Shown one piece after another: positions 45,839 through 60,479 of a DNA stretch of 64,000 nucleotides. The stretch spans positions 2,841,820-2,905,819 of the forward strand of contig CM030937.1 in NCBI GenBank assembly GCA_018136815.1, given 5' to 3'. The notes beneath the pieces were generated by a model. The model did not search any database. It was not told the DNA's origin and saw only the letters and a list, made by a program, of their open reading frames with translations. The stretch is from Isochrysis galbana (taxonomy: Eukaryota; Haptophyta; Isochrysidales; Isochrysidaceae). Each line of letters starts with the position of its first letter. Position 1 is the first letter of the stretch. Both the position numbers and the translations under genes were made by a program.

Positions 45839-48800
45839 ATGGCGCGGCATCATGGCGGGATCGGCGTGGGCCGGCCTTCACGCTCGCGGGGCTTCTACCA
45901 CCGCCGCGCAGGTGAAGCACTGCCCCTGCAGGCGCGCCCACCCGCAAGGAAGCGCTTGCAGCTGCGACTAGCCCACGTGTTGCTTGGCATGCTCGTCTGG
46001 TCGGCGCTGGCTCTATACGCGCTGGCTCCATCTTCGCTCCCAGAGACTCCCCTCTTCACGCGCCTCGCGCGCCGAGGCTCCGACGCCCTTGACGCCGTGT
46101 GGCCGTTATGCGCTGACGTGAGCACCACAGTGTGCGAGAAGCTCGCCTTGAGCTACTGCACTGAGCCGGAGATGGAGGCGATGATGCGCCACGCTTGCCC
46201 TGAATCGTGCGGCACGTGCGACGAGCCCCTGCCTTCCAGCAATGCGTTCGCTTGCGTCGACCGGGCCGAATGTACAACAATCACCGTCGCCAGCTGCGAT
46301 GCCGCCCCACTTGTGCTCTGGCAACAGTGCCCAGTTGCTTGCCGGATCTGCACCCGCGCCTCCTCAAAGTTGGGCGCGGGCGGCATGCGAGGCGCTTTAG
46401 GGCGTGGAGGGCATGGGTGCGTCGATCGGCGCGCTGACTGCGCCAAGCGTGCGGAAGCAGGAGAGTGCATGGCGGCTGAGAGCCAAGCCATCATGGCTGT
46501 AGCTTGTGCGGCTAGCTGCGGAACGTGTGATGGGCGGCGCACCTGGGGTGTGGGCACAGGTGAGACGACCGTCAGGCCTCCTAGCCTGCTTCTCGGTGGT
46601 GGCGGGGCGCAGCCTGAGAGGCTCAGCGTGACGGGCTGCCGCGACGAGCGCAAGTCATGCCCAGAGCTCGCGGAAGCCGGCGAATGCTTACGTGAAGTCG
46701 AGTTGATGCGGGCGATTTGTGCTGCCTCTTGCGGTGCTTGCGTGCAATCGATGGCTGAGAGGACAGTCCCATTCGGAAGGTGCACCGTGATAGCAGCATC
46801 AGCGGTCGGCAGGGGTGCTGCTGGCAGCCGATTACGCGTGCACAACGCCCCTCTGGCGCACGGTCCCACGGCGAATACTGATGAGCGTCATGAGCGCATG
46901 GCTGCTTTGCAGGAGGACCGACTAGCTGAGTGTGCGGATTGGGCTGCGGCGGGGGAGTGCAGCCGATCGGCTGAGGTTGCGCAGCTTTGTCCCTGCTCCT
47001 GCGGCGACGATTTGCTGCCCGCTAGTGCCACTTCTGCATCCATCAATCGACCCGACACCGAAGAGGTGAATTCGTGTGTCGACTCGCACGCACGCTGTGA
47101 GGGTTGGGCTTTGATCGGGTTGTGCGCATCAATCCCAGTGCGCGACAGGTGTGAAAGGAGCTGCGGCGGCTGTCTCATTGAGGACGCAGATCAAACTGCT
47201 GACGGAGACGATGAAGATGGTGGCACGCTGCCGGCAATGTTCGAATGGATCGGCAGTTGGTGTGCTGACGCCCGCGAGGAGATGCAAGGAGGCACCGATC
47301 GAAGGCGGCCTCGCTTTGATTCATCTTCATTCCCGACCATCCCATCGCTGGCGCCACTTCCGCTGTCGGCGGTGCGACTCACACCCGGTACAGAATTCTA
47401 CCAAGCGCAGGCGCTGAATGTAGCCTACCTTCTTTCGCTTGATCCGCAACGGCTGCTGTGGTCATTTTACTCGACGGCTGGCTTCACACCTATTGGCGAG
47501 CCATACGGCGGTTGGGAGTCGGCAGCACACGTAGGATGGCCGGATGCCTCAGCGCCCACCCGCACGCTTCGTGGCCATTTTGTAGGACACTATCTCTCCG
47601 CCGCATCACTCGCGTATTCTGCAACGGGGGACAAAGCTCTAGCGGCCCGAGTGCGCCTACTGGTCATCGAGATACGCCGATGTCAGACAGCGTTGCGTTC
47701 GGGCTTTGTCGCGGCATGGCCTGAGGCAGTTCTCGACACACTTGAAAAGGGCAGCTTCTCACAAGTATGGGCACCGTGGTACACGCTACACAAGCTACTA
47801 GCTGGATTGCTTGATGCACATGAGCACGTTCTCAGTCACACCAATGATGTCCTATTCTCTCCAACGATCGAATCGCGTGAGGGAAGCAGAAGTACAGATG
47901 CCCTGGAGGTCGCGCAAAGATTGACACTGCACCTAGCCCGGCGGGTCGCGCGCCTGCGCAATACTCTCGGCGAGCAGTGGTGGCAAACGACACTTGATGT
48001 CGAATTCGGAGGAATCGGAGAGGCGCTTGTTCGCTTGGCCACGGCTTCTCGGGCTGCCGCCAACAAAACAGTGGCGGAGGAGGCTCTCGGGTTGGCACGT
48101 GCCTTCTACAAAGAGCGATTCCTTGGTCCGCTTTCTCGTGGCGCTGATGTGCTAGGGGGGCTCCATGCTAACACGCACTTGCCTTTGCTGACTGCTGCCG
48201 CACAGCTCGCAGCAGAAGAGGCACGCCCCAGCGGGATCGCACTCGAAAGCGCAGACGAGGAGATCGACGATTGGGAGTGGACAGATGCACTAGGGGGTGG
48301 TGCCGGGGGAGGTCGATCCCCGCGAGCCCTAATCGCGGCCACTGTGCATGCCTACTGCACGTTACAACTGGGCTATGCCTATGCAGGCACAGGCGGCTCT
48401 TCGGAAAACGAACACTGGCCAACAGCACCGGCCTCGACCGGCGCGAGTCTTGAGACTCTCTTCGTCCCAGAGGGGCTTGAGGACGTGGGGGAGGCGAATT
48501 GCGCACAGCTGGCGTTAAGGGGCGAGTGCGAGGGCTCGGCACCATACATGCTGTCACACTGTGCAGCCTCTTGCGCTGCACGTAGACGAGAGCTTTTGCA
48601 CGCGAAAATGCATGAGGATCACCACCATAGTTTTTTTCACTCCCAACGGCACGGCACCGGGCTACGCGTGGACGGGCGAGGCGGCGTGGACGCAACCGAT
48701 TCGCCGGGATTTCACACGCAAGAAAGTTGCACGCAGTATAATGTACTCAAGGTGGCTCTCGAGTTGTTCACTCGCTCGCCGGATGCCGCTCTGGCCGATG

Positions 48801-49867
48801 CCTATGAACGAAAGCAGATTAATGGCGTAATTGGTGTGGCACACCCAGTGCGTGCAGGGGAAATTCTTTACATGACGCCGATGGGTGCGGGCGTTGACAA
48901 GGCTCGCTCGAACTGGGTCGGTTATGGTGAGCCGGCGAACGCCTTTTGGTGCTGTACCGGAACGGGCATCGAGTCCTTCGCCACACTCGGGCGCTCTGTC
49001 TTCTTCACTCCTCGACCCGCGACTATCACCACAAAGTCAACGTCATTGGCTTCGAGACGTCGAGAAGCAAAACATCCTGAGCTGTGGCTCTCACAGTTTG
49101 TGCCAAGCACCGCATTGTGGGAGGAGGGCGGGGCATTTGTGCAATTAAAAACAGCATTGCGTCGACCCGATTGCGCTGCTCTCGTGGTAAGCTTGAAGCT
49201 GACACCGCTCTCGGCGCGGCGCCACACATCAGGTAGGCGCGTCGGTCGCACGCAGAGTGATGGGGCATCATCCGCACCGACGGCTAGCGTTGGAGCGTGC
49301 TTCTCTCCGACCGGCTGTACCCTCGTCGTGCGAATACCCTCATGGGCCGACAAGAGCACATCCTCGCTCATCATCTCGGGCGGTCGTGACGACGGGTATG
49401 CCCCCCTAGGCTCAAAAAGCTCTCGACTCCAACCTGGCAGCTTCCTGCGCATTCGTCGCATCTGGGGGAGTGAAGGAGATGCGTCGATCACAGCAACGTT
49501 CGGCTTGTACGCGTACAGCGAGCCTGTTAATGACTGGCGACCTCGCTATGAACGAGCTCACACATTGCTCTACGGGCCCTATGTACTCGTGGGACTCACA
49601 AAGACGGATGAACGCGCCCTCGATTTTGCACCTTCAGAAGTTCATCAAAATGTCCGCGTTAGTGTGTGTGCCGCTGCAGAGGAGGGCGATGTTTCCGCTT
49701 CTTGGATGAAATTGCGTCTCTTCGCTCGCACCGCTGGAGAGGAGACGGACGCCCGCAGCCGCAAAGGCGAGCGTAATCGTGGCGTGACTTTACTCCCGCT
49801 TGCCTCAATCCACGATGAGCAACGTTATACGGCCTACTTCACGTTGAGTGCGACAAATGATTTATGA
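45839..49867 (+). CDS. Membrane-anchored GH127 (DUF1680) glycosidase with ShK-type Cys modules
   Basis: 1342 residues in one exon. A basic cytosolic tail is followed by one membrane segment (about 43-63, LAHVLLGMLVWSALALYALA), so it is a type II or uncleaved-leader protein. About six ShK-like six-Cys modules follow (roughly 91-127 to about 450), each ending in a SCGTC-type motif. The catalytic part starts near 505 and matches the beta-L-arabinofuranosidase family GH127. Glu962 and Cys964 (QESCTQYN) and Cys1038-Cys1039 (FWCCTGTG) fit the Glu/Cys3 zinc site, one Cys being the proposed nucleophile in characterised members. A further ShK-like module is inserted within the catalytic region near 885-915. 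It probably acts in the secretory pathway or at the cell surface on arabinose-containing glycans; substrate is inferred. Confidence 0.88.
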   Translation: MARHHGGIGVGRPSRSRGFYHRRAGEALPLQARPPARKRLQLRLAHVLLGMLVWSALALYALAPSSLPETPLFTRLARRGSDALDAVWPLCADVSTTVCEKLALSYCTEPEMEAMMRHACPESCGTCDEPLPSSNAFACVDRAECTTITVASCDAAPLVLWQQCPVACRICTRASSKLGAGGMRGALGRGGHGCVDRRADCAKRAEAGECMAAESQAIMAVACAASCGTCDGRRTWGVGTGETTVRPPSLLLGGGGAQPERLSVTGCRDERKSCPELAEAGECLREVELMRAICAASCGACVQSMAERTVPFGRCTVIAASAVGRGAAGSRLRVHNAPLAHGPTANTDERHERMAALQEDRLAECADWAAAGECSRSAEVAQLCPCSCGDDLLPASATSASINRPDTEEVNSCVDSHARCEGWALIGLCASIPVRDRCERSCGGCLIEDADQTADGDDEDGGTLPAMFEWIGSWCADAREEMQGGTDRRRPRFDSSSFPTIPSLAPLPLSAVRLTPGTEFYQAQALNVAYLLSLDPQRLLWSFYSTAGFTPIGEPYGGWESAAHVGWPDASAPTRTLRGHFVGHYLSAASLAYSATGDKALAARVRLLVIEIRRCQTALRSGFVAAWPEAVLDTLEKGSFSQVWAPWYTLHKLLAGLLDAHEHVLSHTNDVLFSPTIESREGSRSTDALEVAQRLTLHLARRVARLRNTLGEQWWQTTLDVEFGGIGEALVRLATASRAAANKTVAEEALGLARAFYKERFLGPLSRGADVLGGLHANTHLPLLTAAAQLAAEEARPSGIALESADEEIDDWEWTDALGGGAGGGRSPRALIAATVHAYCTLQLGYAYAGTGGSSENEHWPTAPASTGASLETLFVPEGLEDVGEANCAQLALRGECEGSAPYMLSHCAASCAARRRELLHAKMHEDHHHSFFHSQRHGTGLRVDGRGGVDATDSPGFHTQESCTQYNVLKVALELFTRSPDAALADAYERKQINGVIGVAHPVRAGEILYMTPMGAGVDKARSNWVGYGEPANAFWCCTGTGIESFATLGRSVFFTPRPATITTKSTSLASRRREAKHPELWLSQFVPSTALWEEGGAFVQLKTALRRPDCAALVVSLKLTPLSARRHTSGRRVGRTQSDGASSAPTASVGACFSPTGCTLVVRIPSWADKSTSSLIISGGRDDGYAPLGSKSSRLQPGSFLRIRRIWGSEGDASITATFGLYAYSEPVNDWRPRYERAHTLLYGPYVLVGLTKTDERALDFAPSEVHQNVRVSVCAAAEEGDVSASWMKLRLFARTAGEETDARSRKGERNRGVTLLPLASIHDEQRYTAYFTLSATNDL

Positions 49868-50199
49868 TATGTGAGGTCGTTGACGATCTCGTGTCATCAG
49901 CTCCGCATTGATCGGAACCTTCAGATACGGCTGCTCACCTCCCGCCAAAGACAGTTGCCTATGTAAGGTTTACTACTACTACCACACCCGTACCTGTTTG
50001 GGGCTGCCGTGCCACCTCTTTTGAGCTGCTATTTTCTGGTGAGAACTCAGTCTCTGCTTGATTTTCGTTTGCACGACGCTCTGGTGGTTGCACATTCATT
50101 GTTGCCGTACACAAGCATGTGCACTTTTTGTTACTTTTTGTATCACTCATGTTGGGACAGGCGGCTTTTCCTATAGTACATTGTCTAGAGTATTTCACA

Positions 50200-50735
50200 A
50201 TAGCTAAGCTTATACTTAGTTCACCCATGGCGGGCGGCACGAACACGACACACCCCCTCTCCACGCTCCACGCGCTCCACCCCTTCCTTGAGGCGGGAGC
50301 AAGTTTCGCCCGCGCACCCGCACCTGCTGCCATCGCCAATTGGCGCATGCCGTAAGGCCAGACAGAATTCAGCACTAGCTGCTTACCTAGACGCCCGATC
50401 AACAAAGTTTATACTTGCGTTGACTCATGGGGGGCACGAGCCGCCCCCTCTCTCCACCTCTCCGCTGCTGTGTGGGAGGAACGAGGAACCACCCACCCTC
50501 CTACCATGCCTTATGGCATGCCATGAGCATGACCATGAGCAAAATGTCCTCTTGGCCCATTCCCCTCCCCACGGGCTTGCCTGTCTCTCACTCCCTTGCC
50601 CACAAGGCCCAGCCCATTTCAACGGCCCATTGCTCCAACCCCTCCCCCCAACTATCAGTAAACTAATAGGGTCATGGTCCGTGTACAGCTTTGTGGCAGA
50701 TGATGTTGAGTATGAGTGCTAAGAAGTTTTTACAT
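50200..50735 (+). mobile_element. Cluster of three hairpin-ATG element 5' ends
   Basis: Three 5' modules lie in the same orientation: CTAAGCTTATACTTAGTTCACCCATGGCGG (from 50203, quoted as two parts: hairpin TAAGCTTATACTTA, then GTTCACCCATGG), AAGTTTATACTTGCGTTGACTC plus ATGGGGGG (50405), and AACTATCAGTAAACTAATAG then GGTCATGG (50650). The first two are family B-like and the third is LINE-like. All are truncated copies nested or placed side by side; the last ends near GCTAAGAAGTTTTT at 50719-50733. Confidence 0.6.
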
Positions 50736-51101
50736 GACCTCGCACAGAGCGCACGTAGTTCACGCGGCGTTGCGGCGTTACCCGAGCTTGCGGGGGGGAA
50801 GGGGGCGGGGGCGCTTCCGACGGAGTCAACCGGCGGCAACGTTTGTCGAGGTGACTCCTAAGGGCACAGCACCCTTTCCCAACTATATCGCATAGGTTTC
50901 AATGTTTCAGACTTGGCCTGGGCACTCGGGAACCCCCCCTAATCGCATGTTTTCCAAAAATAGCCCCACTTCTCTAGTTATTTGGACCATAGGGCGGAGT
51001 GCGTGGCCAAGACGACCGAAATTGGCTCCATGGAAACATTAGAACTCTTGGCACATAGTTGGGACACAACACTGCACCCATGAGCCGACACACCAACACC
51101 C
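50736..51101. other. No gene recognised
   Basis: GC-rich then mixed DNA with no conserved motif. Confidence 0.35.
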
Positions 51102-51719
51102 TTACGAGTCCACAGCTGCCTCACCGTCCGACTGCTCATAGTCGGTTTTCTTGCGCTTGTTCTGACCACGCGGGCGGAAGCCCACCTGCGACTTCCCGAA
51201 CTGCTTCTCGATGATGTTTTCGACACATTCCGGCAGCTTTGACCTGTGGCCCGTGCGGGTGCGGGTCAGCGCACGCACGCAGCCCATGCGGGTGCACCAG
51301 CGCTTGTTTGCGCCGGTCTTCTCCACACATCCAGCGTACGGCTCTTCCTCGTAAAAGGGCCAATGCTGGCCATCTGCCTCCAGCATCACCCCCTTCAGCC
51401 ACTCTGCCGTGCAGACTGGCTTCTTATGCGCCTCCTCCGCCGCTGCCATCGTCTCGGTCGCCGCCTTCTTCCTGCCCGGGTCACACACTGGGCAGAGCAG
51501 CGTGCTCGTGTCCGCCTCCTTGACGTTCGGCACCTGGATGACCCACATGGGGTCCGTGCCCTCCTCTGCCGCCGCGGCAGCGGCGGCAGCATCAGCACCG
51601 GCCTTCTGGCCCTCGACGCCCCACGGGTCTCCGAACTCCCACTGCCCAAACATGCCTCCCCGGCAGCCCTCTGAAGAGCTGGGCACTGCCTCCTCGGCGC
51701 GGCGCCCACCCTCCCGCAC
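51102..51719 (-). CDS. Cys-rich hypothetical protein
   Basis: 205 residues, family not recognised. An Ala-rich segment (about 40-52) is followed by WVIQVPNVKEAD and a paired-Cys motif LLCPVCDPGRKK. More Cys follow (PVC, AGC, RWCTRMGC, ECV), possibly a metal site. A basic, acidic-ended tail (QNKRKKTDYEQSDGE) looks nuclear. The CPVCD motif also ends the transposase-like remnant at 37467, so this could be a transposase C-terminal domain. It may lack upstream exons. Confidence 0.42.
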   Translation of the reverse strand: MREGGRRAEEAVPSSSEGCRGGMFGQWEFGDPWGVEGQKAGADAAAAAAAAEEGTDPMWVIQVPNVKEADTSTLLCPVCDPGRKKAATETMAAAEEAHKKPVCTAEWLKGVMLEADGQHWPFYEEEPYAGCVEKTGANKRWCTRMGCVRALTRTRTGHRSKLPECVENIIEKQFGKSQVGFRPRGQNKRKKTDYEQSDGEAAVDS

Positions 51720-52424
51720 CCGCCGTCTCTAAATCCTAGGGAACCACCTTAACATAGTAGTAATTAGTTTGGAACAGGGGACTGGGGAATCCTTGGACAC
51801 CGACGGGGTAGAAAATAGAAGTTAAAAAGAGTGAGTGATCGTGCTAGTGAAAGGCGTATGAGAAGTGGTGAATCTTGGGTAGAAGTAGGAGCGAAGGCCG
51901 AGTCTTGAGGCCTAGGCCGAGTCTTGGGCAAAAGAAGAAGTTGATGATGCCGAATAGCCAATAGAATTCATCGGTCATTGTCACCCACACAGCACGTCTA
52001 CCTCTGTCGCCGCACGCCCAAGCAGTTGAGGCGGTGGCACCAATGATTCAAGCATATACCTTAAGGAAGCTCATAGTGTTGTGCGAGCGAGTGTACTGTG
52101 TGCGCTCACCATCAATAGCGTCGCAACTTGCATCAAGATGCGAGCTAAAGGCAATGAGACAAGGCAGGCCAAAACCTGCCATCCGCAGCGCCATAAGAGC
52201 AAACAGGAGTTCGGCCGTCACGGGCCGCGTGCAATCACCGATTGGCAAATTGCGCAACGTCCTGAACAACTCAAGTGTGCATTTCTCACATGGGCATTTG
52301 CCGTAGGCGGCCAAAAAGACAAGCCAATGGATGACAGATCGCACAATGAAATTGATGGGCGAGCACTTGTACCGGGCCGGCTCCTAGGCCTTTGAGACGG
52401 CCACAAATCCGACCCCCAACGGCT
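51720..52424. other. No gene; contains repeat family A copy 4
   Basis: The family A copy at about 51740-51850 is followed by DNA without a coding signal up to the ubiquilin stop codon. Confidence 0.35.
51740..51850 (+). repeat. Dispersed repeat family A, copy 4
   Basis: Forward copy with GGGGAATCCTTGGACACCG, AGAAGTTAAAAAGAGTGAGT and GATCGTGCTAG. Confidence 0.6.
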
Positions 52425-53516
52425 TCATTGCTGTGAAAAGAGCCGCTCGACAGCAGCATTGACGTTGCCACCAGTTGCCACTAGAGCGCGAAGGTTGGCT
52501 TCCGTGTCAAGAAAGCCCATGTCACAGAGCTGCGAGAGTTGGTTTGCGTACCGGATCTCTGGAGCAGGCGCGGGGTTCGCCGGAGCTCCTCCCATGCCCA
52601 TGCCTCCAGAGGCACCGCCAGCAGCACTACCACCTAGCATCGCCTGGATGATGGAGGGGTTGAACATTCCCGCCATGGGGTTAGTAGGAAGCGCGCCGGG
52701 CGTACCGGGCCCGAATGCTGGCGCTGGCGCTGGCGCTGGCGCGGGGGTGGTGGCGGGTGGCACGAATGGGTTGAAGCCAAGGCTAGGGTTACCCATGCCG
52801 CCACCAAGACCGCCCATGCTGCCGCCGTTGGCCATCTGTCCCATCACCGTTTGCAAGACTTGCGGGTCTTGCATGAGCTGCATCATTGACTGCTGTAAGG
52901 CTGGGTTGTTCATCACGGCGTTCATGTGCTCCATATAGGCCTGCGGGTTGTTCCCACCGCCTGCCATCATATTCTGCAATGACGACAGTGCGGCAGGATC
53001 CTGCATCAGGGCAGTTGCCATCTGCATCATTGCTGGATTCTGCATCATTTGCATCATCGCAGCCGGGTCCATGCCAGCACCGCCCATGCCTGCGCCCATG
53101 GCGCCCATGCCACCGCCTAATCCACCGCCAATCCCGGCACCCATGCCAGCCCCCATCGCAAAGGGGTTGAAGACAGGTGGGGTGGGCGGCGCCGCGGCAG
53201 AGGGTGTGGCAGCAGGAGCTTGAGGTTGCGACAACGGTGGCGCAGCCGGCACTGCACCGCCTGACGCGGGCGCTCCTGCGGTCGCGGGCGGCGCCGCGCC
53301 GCGGACCATATGGACGGTGTGGCCCTCGTCGACGTGGTAGAACCCAAGCGTCTCGGGGTCCTTGAGCACCTTCCCTGAGTAGATGAGACGTTGCTGCAGT
53401 GCAGGCACACCCGCCTTCTCCGCAATCTTTTCTTTGAAGGTGAGGACCTTCTCTGAGGCGTCCACCTCAATCGAGAGGGTCTGGCCGTTGGAGGAGCACT
53501 TGACGTTGACAAGCAT
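52425..53516 (-). CDS. DSK2: Ubiquilin / Dsk2 shuttle protein
   Basis: 363 residues from the ATG at 53516; an in-frame ATG at 53534 adds six residues, but the ubiquitin-like fold begins at MLVNVKC. An N-terminal ubiquitin-like domain (1-72, with [11 protein letters not shown]) binds the proteasome. A Gly/Met/Ala-rich middle carries STI1-type repeats with the [23 protein letters not shown] and [12 protein letters not shown] blocks. The C-terminal UBA domain (about 320-363, with LCDMGFLD and [10 protein letters not shown]) binds ubiquitin. It delivers ubiquitinated or hydrophobic proteins for degradation, upstream of the proteasome and functionally alongside CDC48, whose gene is 3 kb away. It is shorter than animal ubiquilins, similar to Dsk2. 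No introns. Confidence 0.94.
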   Translation of the reverse strand: MLVNVKCSSNGQTLSIEVDASEKVLTFKEKIAEKAGVPALQQRLIYSGKVLKDPETLGFYHVDEGHTVHMVRGAAPPATAGAPASGGAVPAAPPLSQPQAPAATPSAAAPPTPPVFNPFAMGAGMGAGIGGGLGGGMGAMGAGMGGAGMDPAAMMQMMQNPAMMQMATALMQDPAALSSLQNMMAGGGNNPQAYMEHMNAVMNNPALQQSMMQLMQDPQVLQTVMGQMANGGSMGGLGGGMGNPSLGFNPFVPPATTPAPAPAPAPAFGPGTPGALPTNPMAGMFNPSIIQAMLGGSAAGGASGGMGMGGAPANPAPAPEIRYANQLSQLCDMGFLDTEANLRALVATGGNVNAAVERLFSQQ

Positions 53517-53594
53517 GCTCTGCCCGCACCTCACTTTTGGCGCGAGAGGGTGTGTGGAAGAGGGGAAAGAAAAGAGGGAGGGCGGCCGAGGGGG

Positions 53595-53897
53595 GAGCGT
53601 GCGCGGGAGAGGGGGGGGGGAAGGAGGTGTCTCGGCGCGGGGGGAAGGAGGGGAAGAGAGAGGGGGGCGGGGGGGCGGGGGGCGGAGGGGGCGGGGGGGG
53701 GGGTGAGCGGAGAGGGAAAGGTCGGGAGAGGGAAGAGAAGAAACGCAGCACCTCAGCAGGGAGGGAGAGGCGACGCGGGGAGAGGGAGGGAAGACAAGAG
53801 CTTCATCGACTGATCCAGAGATCCACAGCGGGTGAGAGAGAAGAGAGAGAAGAAGTTGTGCCCGGTACAGAACTACGAGGAGAGGGGCGGAGGGCGG

Positions 53898-53956
<59 letters not shown>

Positions 53957-54254
53957 GCAGGCACGCGAGCCGCTCGTGGGGGGGGACATACGACAGAAGA
54001 ACGATCAGTAGAGTACTCTAGAGTATATCAGTATGGTACATACCCGCAGGTAGAGTCAAGTACACCAAAAGGGGAAAGGGGGAGATACGGAGATACAAGG
54101 CGAGGATATAAATAAATCGCGGGGGTACGTTTTAAGCTAGGGCGGTCAAACAGGTTTTTTATTGGGGGGGATCCCCCCCCCCTCTTCCCCTCCTTCCCCC
54201 CGCGCCAAGACACCTCCTTCCCCCCCCCCCCAGCTCCTAGCTCCCGCGCACGCT
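53595..54254. repeat. Inverted repeat upstream of ubiquilin
   Basis: The left arm at about 53595-53660 (AGCGTGCGCGGGAG ... AAGGAGGTGTCTCGGCGCGG ... GAAGGAGGGGAAGAG) is matched in reverse by about 54182-54254, with one mismatch seen in the core (CTCGG/CTTGG). The loop of about 520 bp holds purine-rich DNA and a GA microsatellite. Confidence 0.7.
53900..53958 (+). repeat. GA microsatellite
   Basis: About 50 bp of continuous GA dinucleotides inside the loop of the inverted repeat, on the side upstream of ubiquilin. Confidence 0.92.
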
Positions 54255-59077
<4,823 letters not shown>

Positions 59078-59313
59078 ACGGCTGGGCGGGTCTGAGAAAA
59101 GACGTCGAGATCCGTTTGTTCAGACCGCTTATCGTGCGCACACCTCTCTCTGTCCGTGGGTGAGACGTGCTTATGCTCTTCTAAAAGTGCAACAAGTGAT
59201 ATGCGGGCATTGAGACTAGAGGACAAGAGCAAGAGTGGTATTGTAAAGTGTTGGTTCTTAGGGGACCCCGTCATTTATATAATAGGGGGTCTTGGTAACT
59301 ATCGTTGTAACGA
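59078..59313. other. 3' flank of CDC48
   Basis: Presumed 3' untranslated region with no coding signal. Confidence 0.4.
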
Positions 59314-59815
59314 TAAAAATCTGAAGATTCAGGGCTAACACCTACTAGAGCTAGGTATTGGTACCTGTACCTACCTATCCTATCCGTTTACACCGCCCTT
59401 CCCTCCCTTTCCCCCCATCATTCCTTTGTCATCGGTATCCGGGGTACGGCCCAGGTGCGCTACCGTGGGCCTAGTTCAGAGCGCGGGGTCGGGGCAGGCC
59501 TTTTGAGTGTTTGGTACGTGGGTCCGACTTGTTGTTGTTGTGCTTGAGTTGGTTGTGTCGCGGGAGTATGTCGAATTCCGGTGTATCGCTACGCATAATT
59601 GCCGATCCACTTATGTGGCCGCGTCCCAGGCTTGGTTTGTCTTGGTCTTGGGCTCCTCGACTATTATATGCGCCACCCCCAGCTTGGCGGTTAACGTTAG
59701 GAGCTCTACACTATATATACACTGGACACTGGGGTCTGGGTTGCCTTACTTTTACTTACCTTGTTTGTGTGCCTAGCGTGAATAAAGGGTGTAGGTCATC
59801 GTAGCGAGGTCATTC
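59314..59815 (-). mobile_element. LINE fragment with type-2 3' tail, reverse
   Basis: In reverse, its 3' end is GTTAGCCCTGAATCTTCAGAT. The region up to about 59500 matches the 3' region of the LINE at 17337-19370 (CGGTATCCGGGGT box, GGGCCTAGTTCAGAGCGCGGG). Beyond about 59510 I see no match. It is non-coding, and its limits on the 5' side are uncertain. Confidence 0.62.
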
Positions 59816-60306
59816 AACTAAGTTTATACTTGGTCGCCATGGAGCGCGCCGACGCGCCCCCTCTCTCCTTCGGGCACCCCGCCGCGGGCGCCCTTCCAGT
59901 GAGGTCGTTTGCCTTCATTTGGTACCCGCCGAGCGAGTCCACCGCGGCAAGGGGGGAAGGGGGGCGTACATCTCATGCGAGCGTCTCCACGGGGTGCTCC
60001 TCAAGCAACGCGCGATTGGTCTCCCCGCTGGCGGGCACACCAAGCGGTCCTCGGCCGGAGACGACGCACGAGGGAGATGCCGCCCGGGGGGGACATTCGC
60101 CCATAATTTTTTTATCGATGATAATGGAAGTGCGAGTAGCCATGCCACCAAAGGGAAAAATGAAACCCCCGCCCCCATCAGATCCACAACTGCAACGCCA
60201 ATTTGACCTCAAACAACCAGCACCAGCCAATAAAAAATTCCAGAAGCGAGTGGAACGCTCTGAGCAGCTAGCCCGGAAAGTCATCTACCCCACCAAAAAA
60301 TGAGTA
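59816..60306 (+). mobile_element. Hairpin-MERA element
   Basis: It starts AACTAAGTTTATACTTGGT, the family B type of hairpin, then CGCC and ATGGAGCGCGCC, so it combines the family B hairpin with the MERA codons of the LINE and of the 25570-26704 element. The 3' end and TSD could not be fixed; the end given is the stop codon. Confidence 0.55.
59839..60303 (+). CDS. MERA-type ORF, unknown function
   Basis: 154 residues from the ATG immediately after the hairpin. The N-terminal half is Ser/Gly/Arg-rich; the C-terminal half is basic and Pro/Gln-rich (PPKGKMKPPPPSDPQ, NKKFQKRVERSEQ). There is no known domain. A basic, low-complexity protein at this position could bind nucleic acid like a LINE ORF1 product, but that is a guess. 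Confidence 0.42.
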   Translation: MERADAPPLSFGHPAAGALPVRSFAFIWYPPSESTAARGEGGRTSHASVSTGCSSSNARLVSPLAGTPSGPRPETTHEGDAARGGHSPIIFLSMIMEVRVAMPPKGKMKPPPPSDPQLQRQFDLKQPAPANKKFQKRVERSEQLARKVIYPTKK

Positions 60307-60479
60307 CTAGTGCGTGCCCCCCTCGATGAAAAGAAAACGCGCGTACTTCCAGCGGCCTCCTCGTCACGCATGACGTGGCCGCCGCGCACCCGCCAGGGTC
60401 GACGAAGCATGGTCGCCGGCGGGCCTCTGCAGAACCTCTTCTCACACTTGTCTTGAAAGGATCGTCTTCAATGAGTGCA

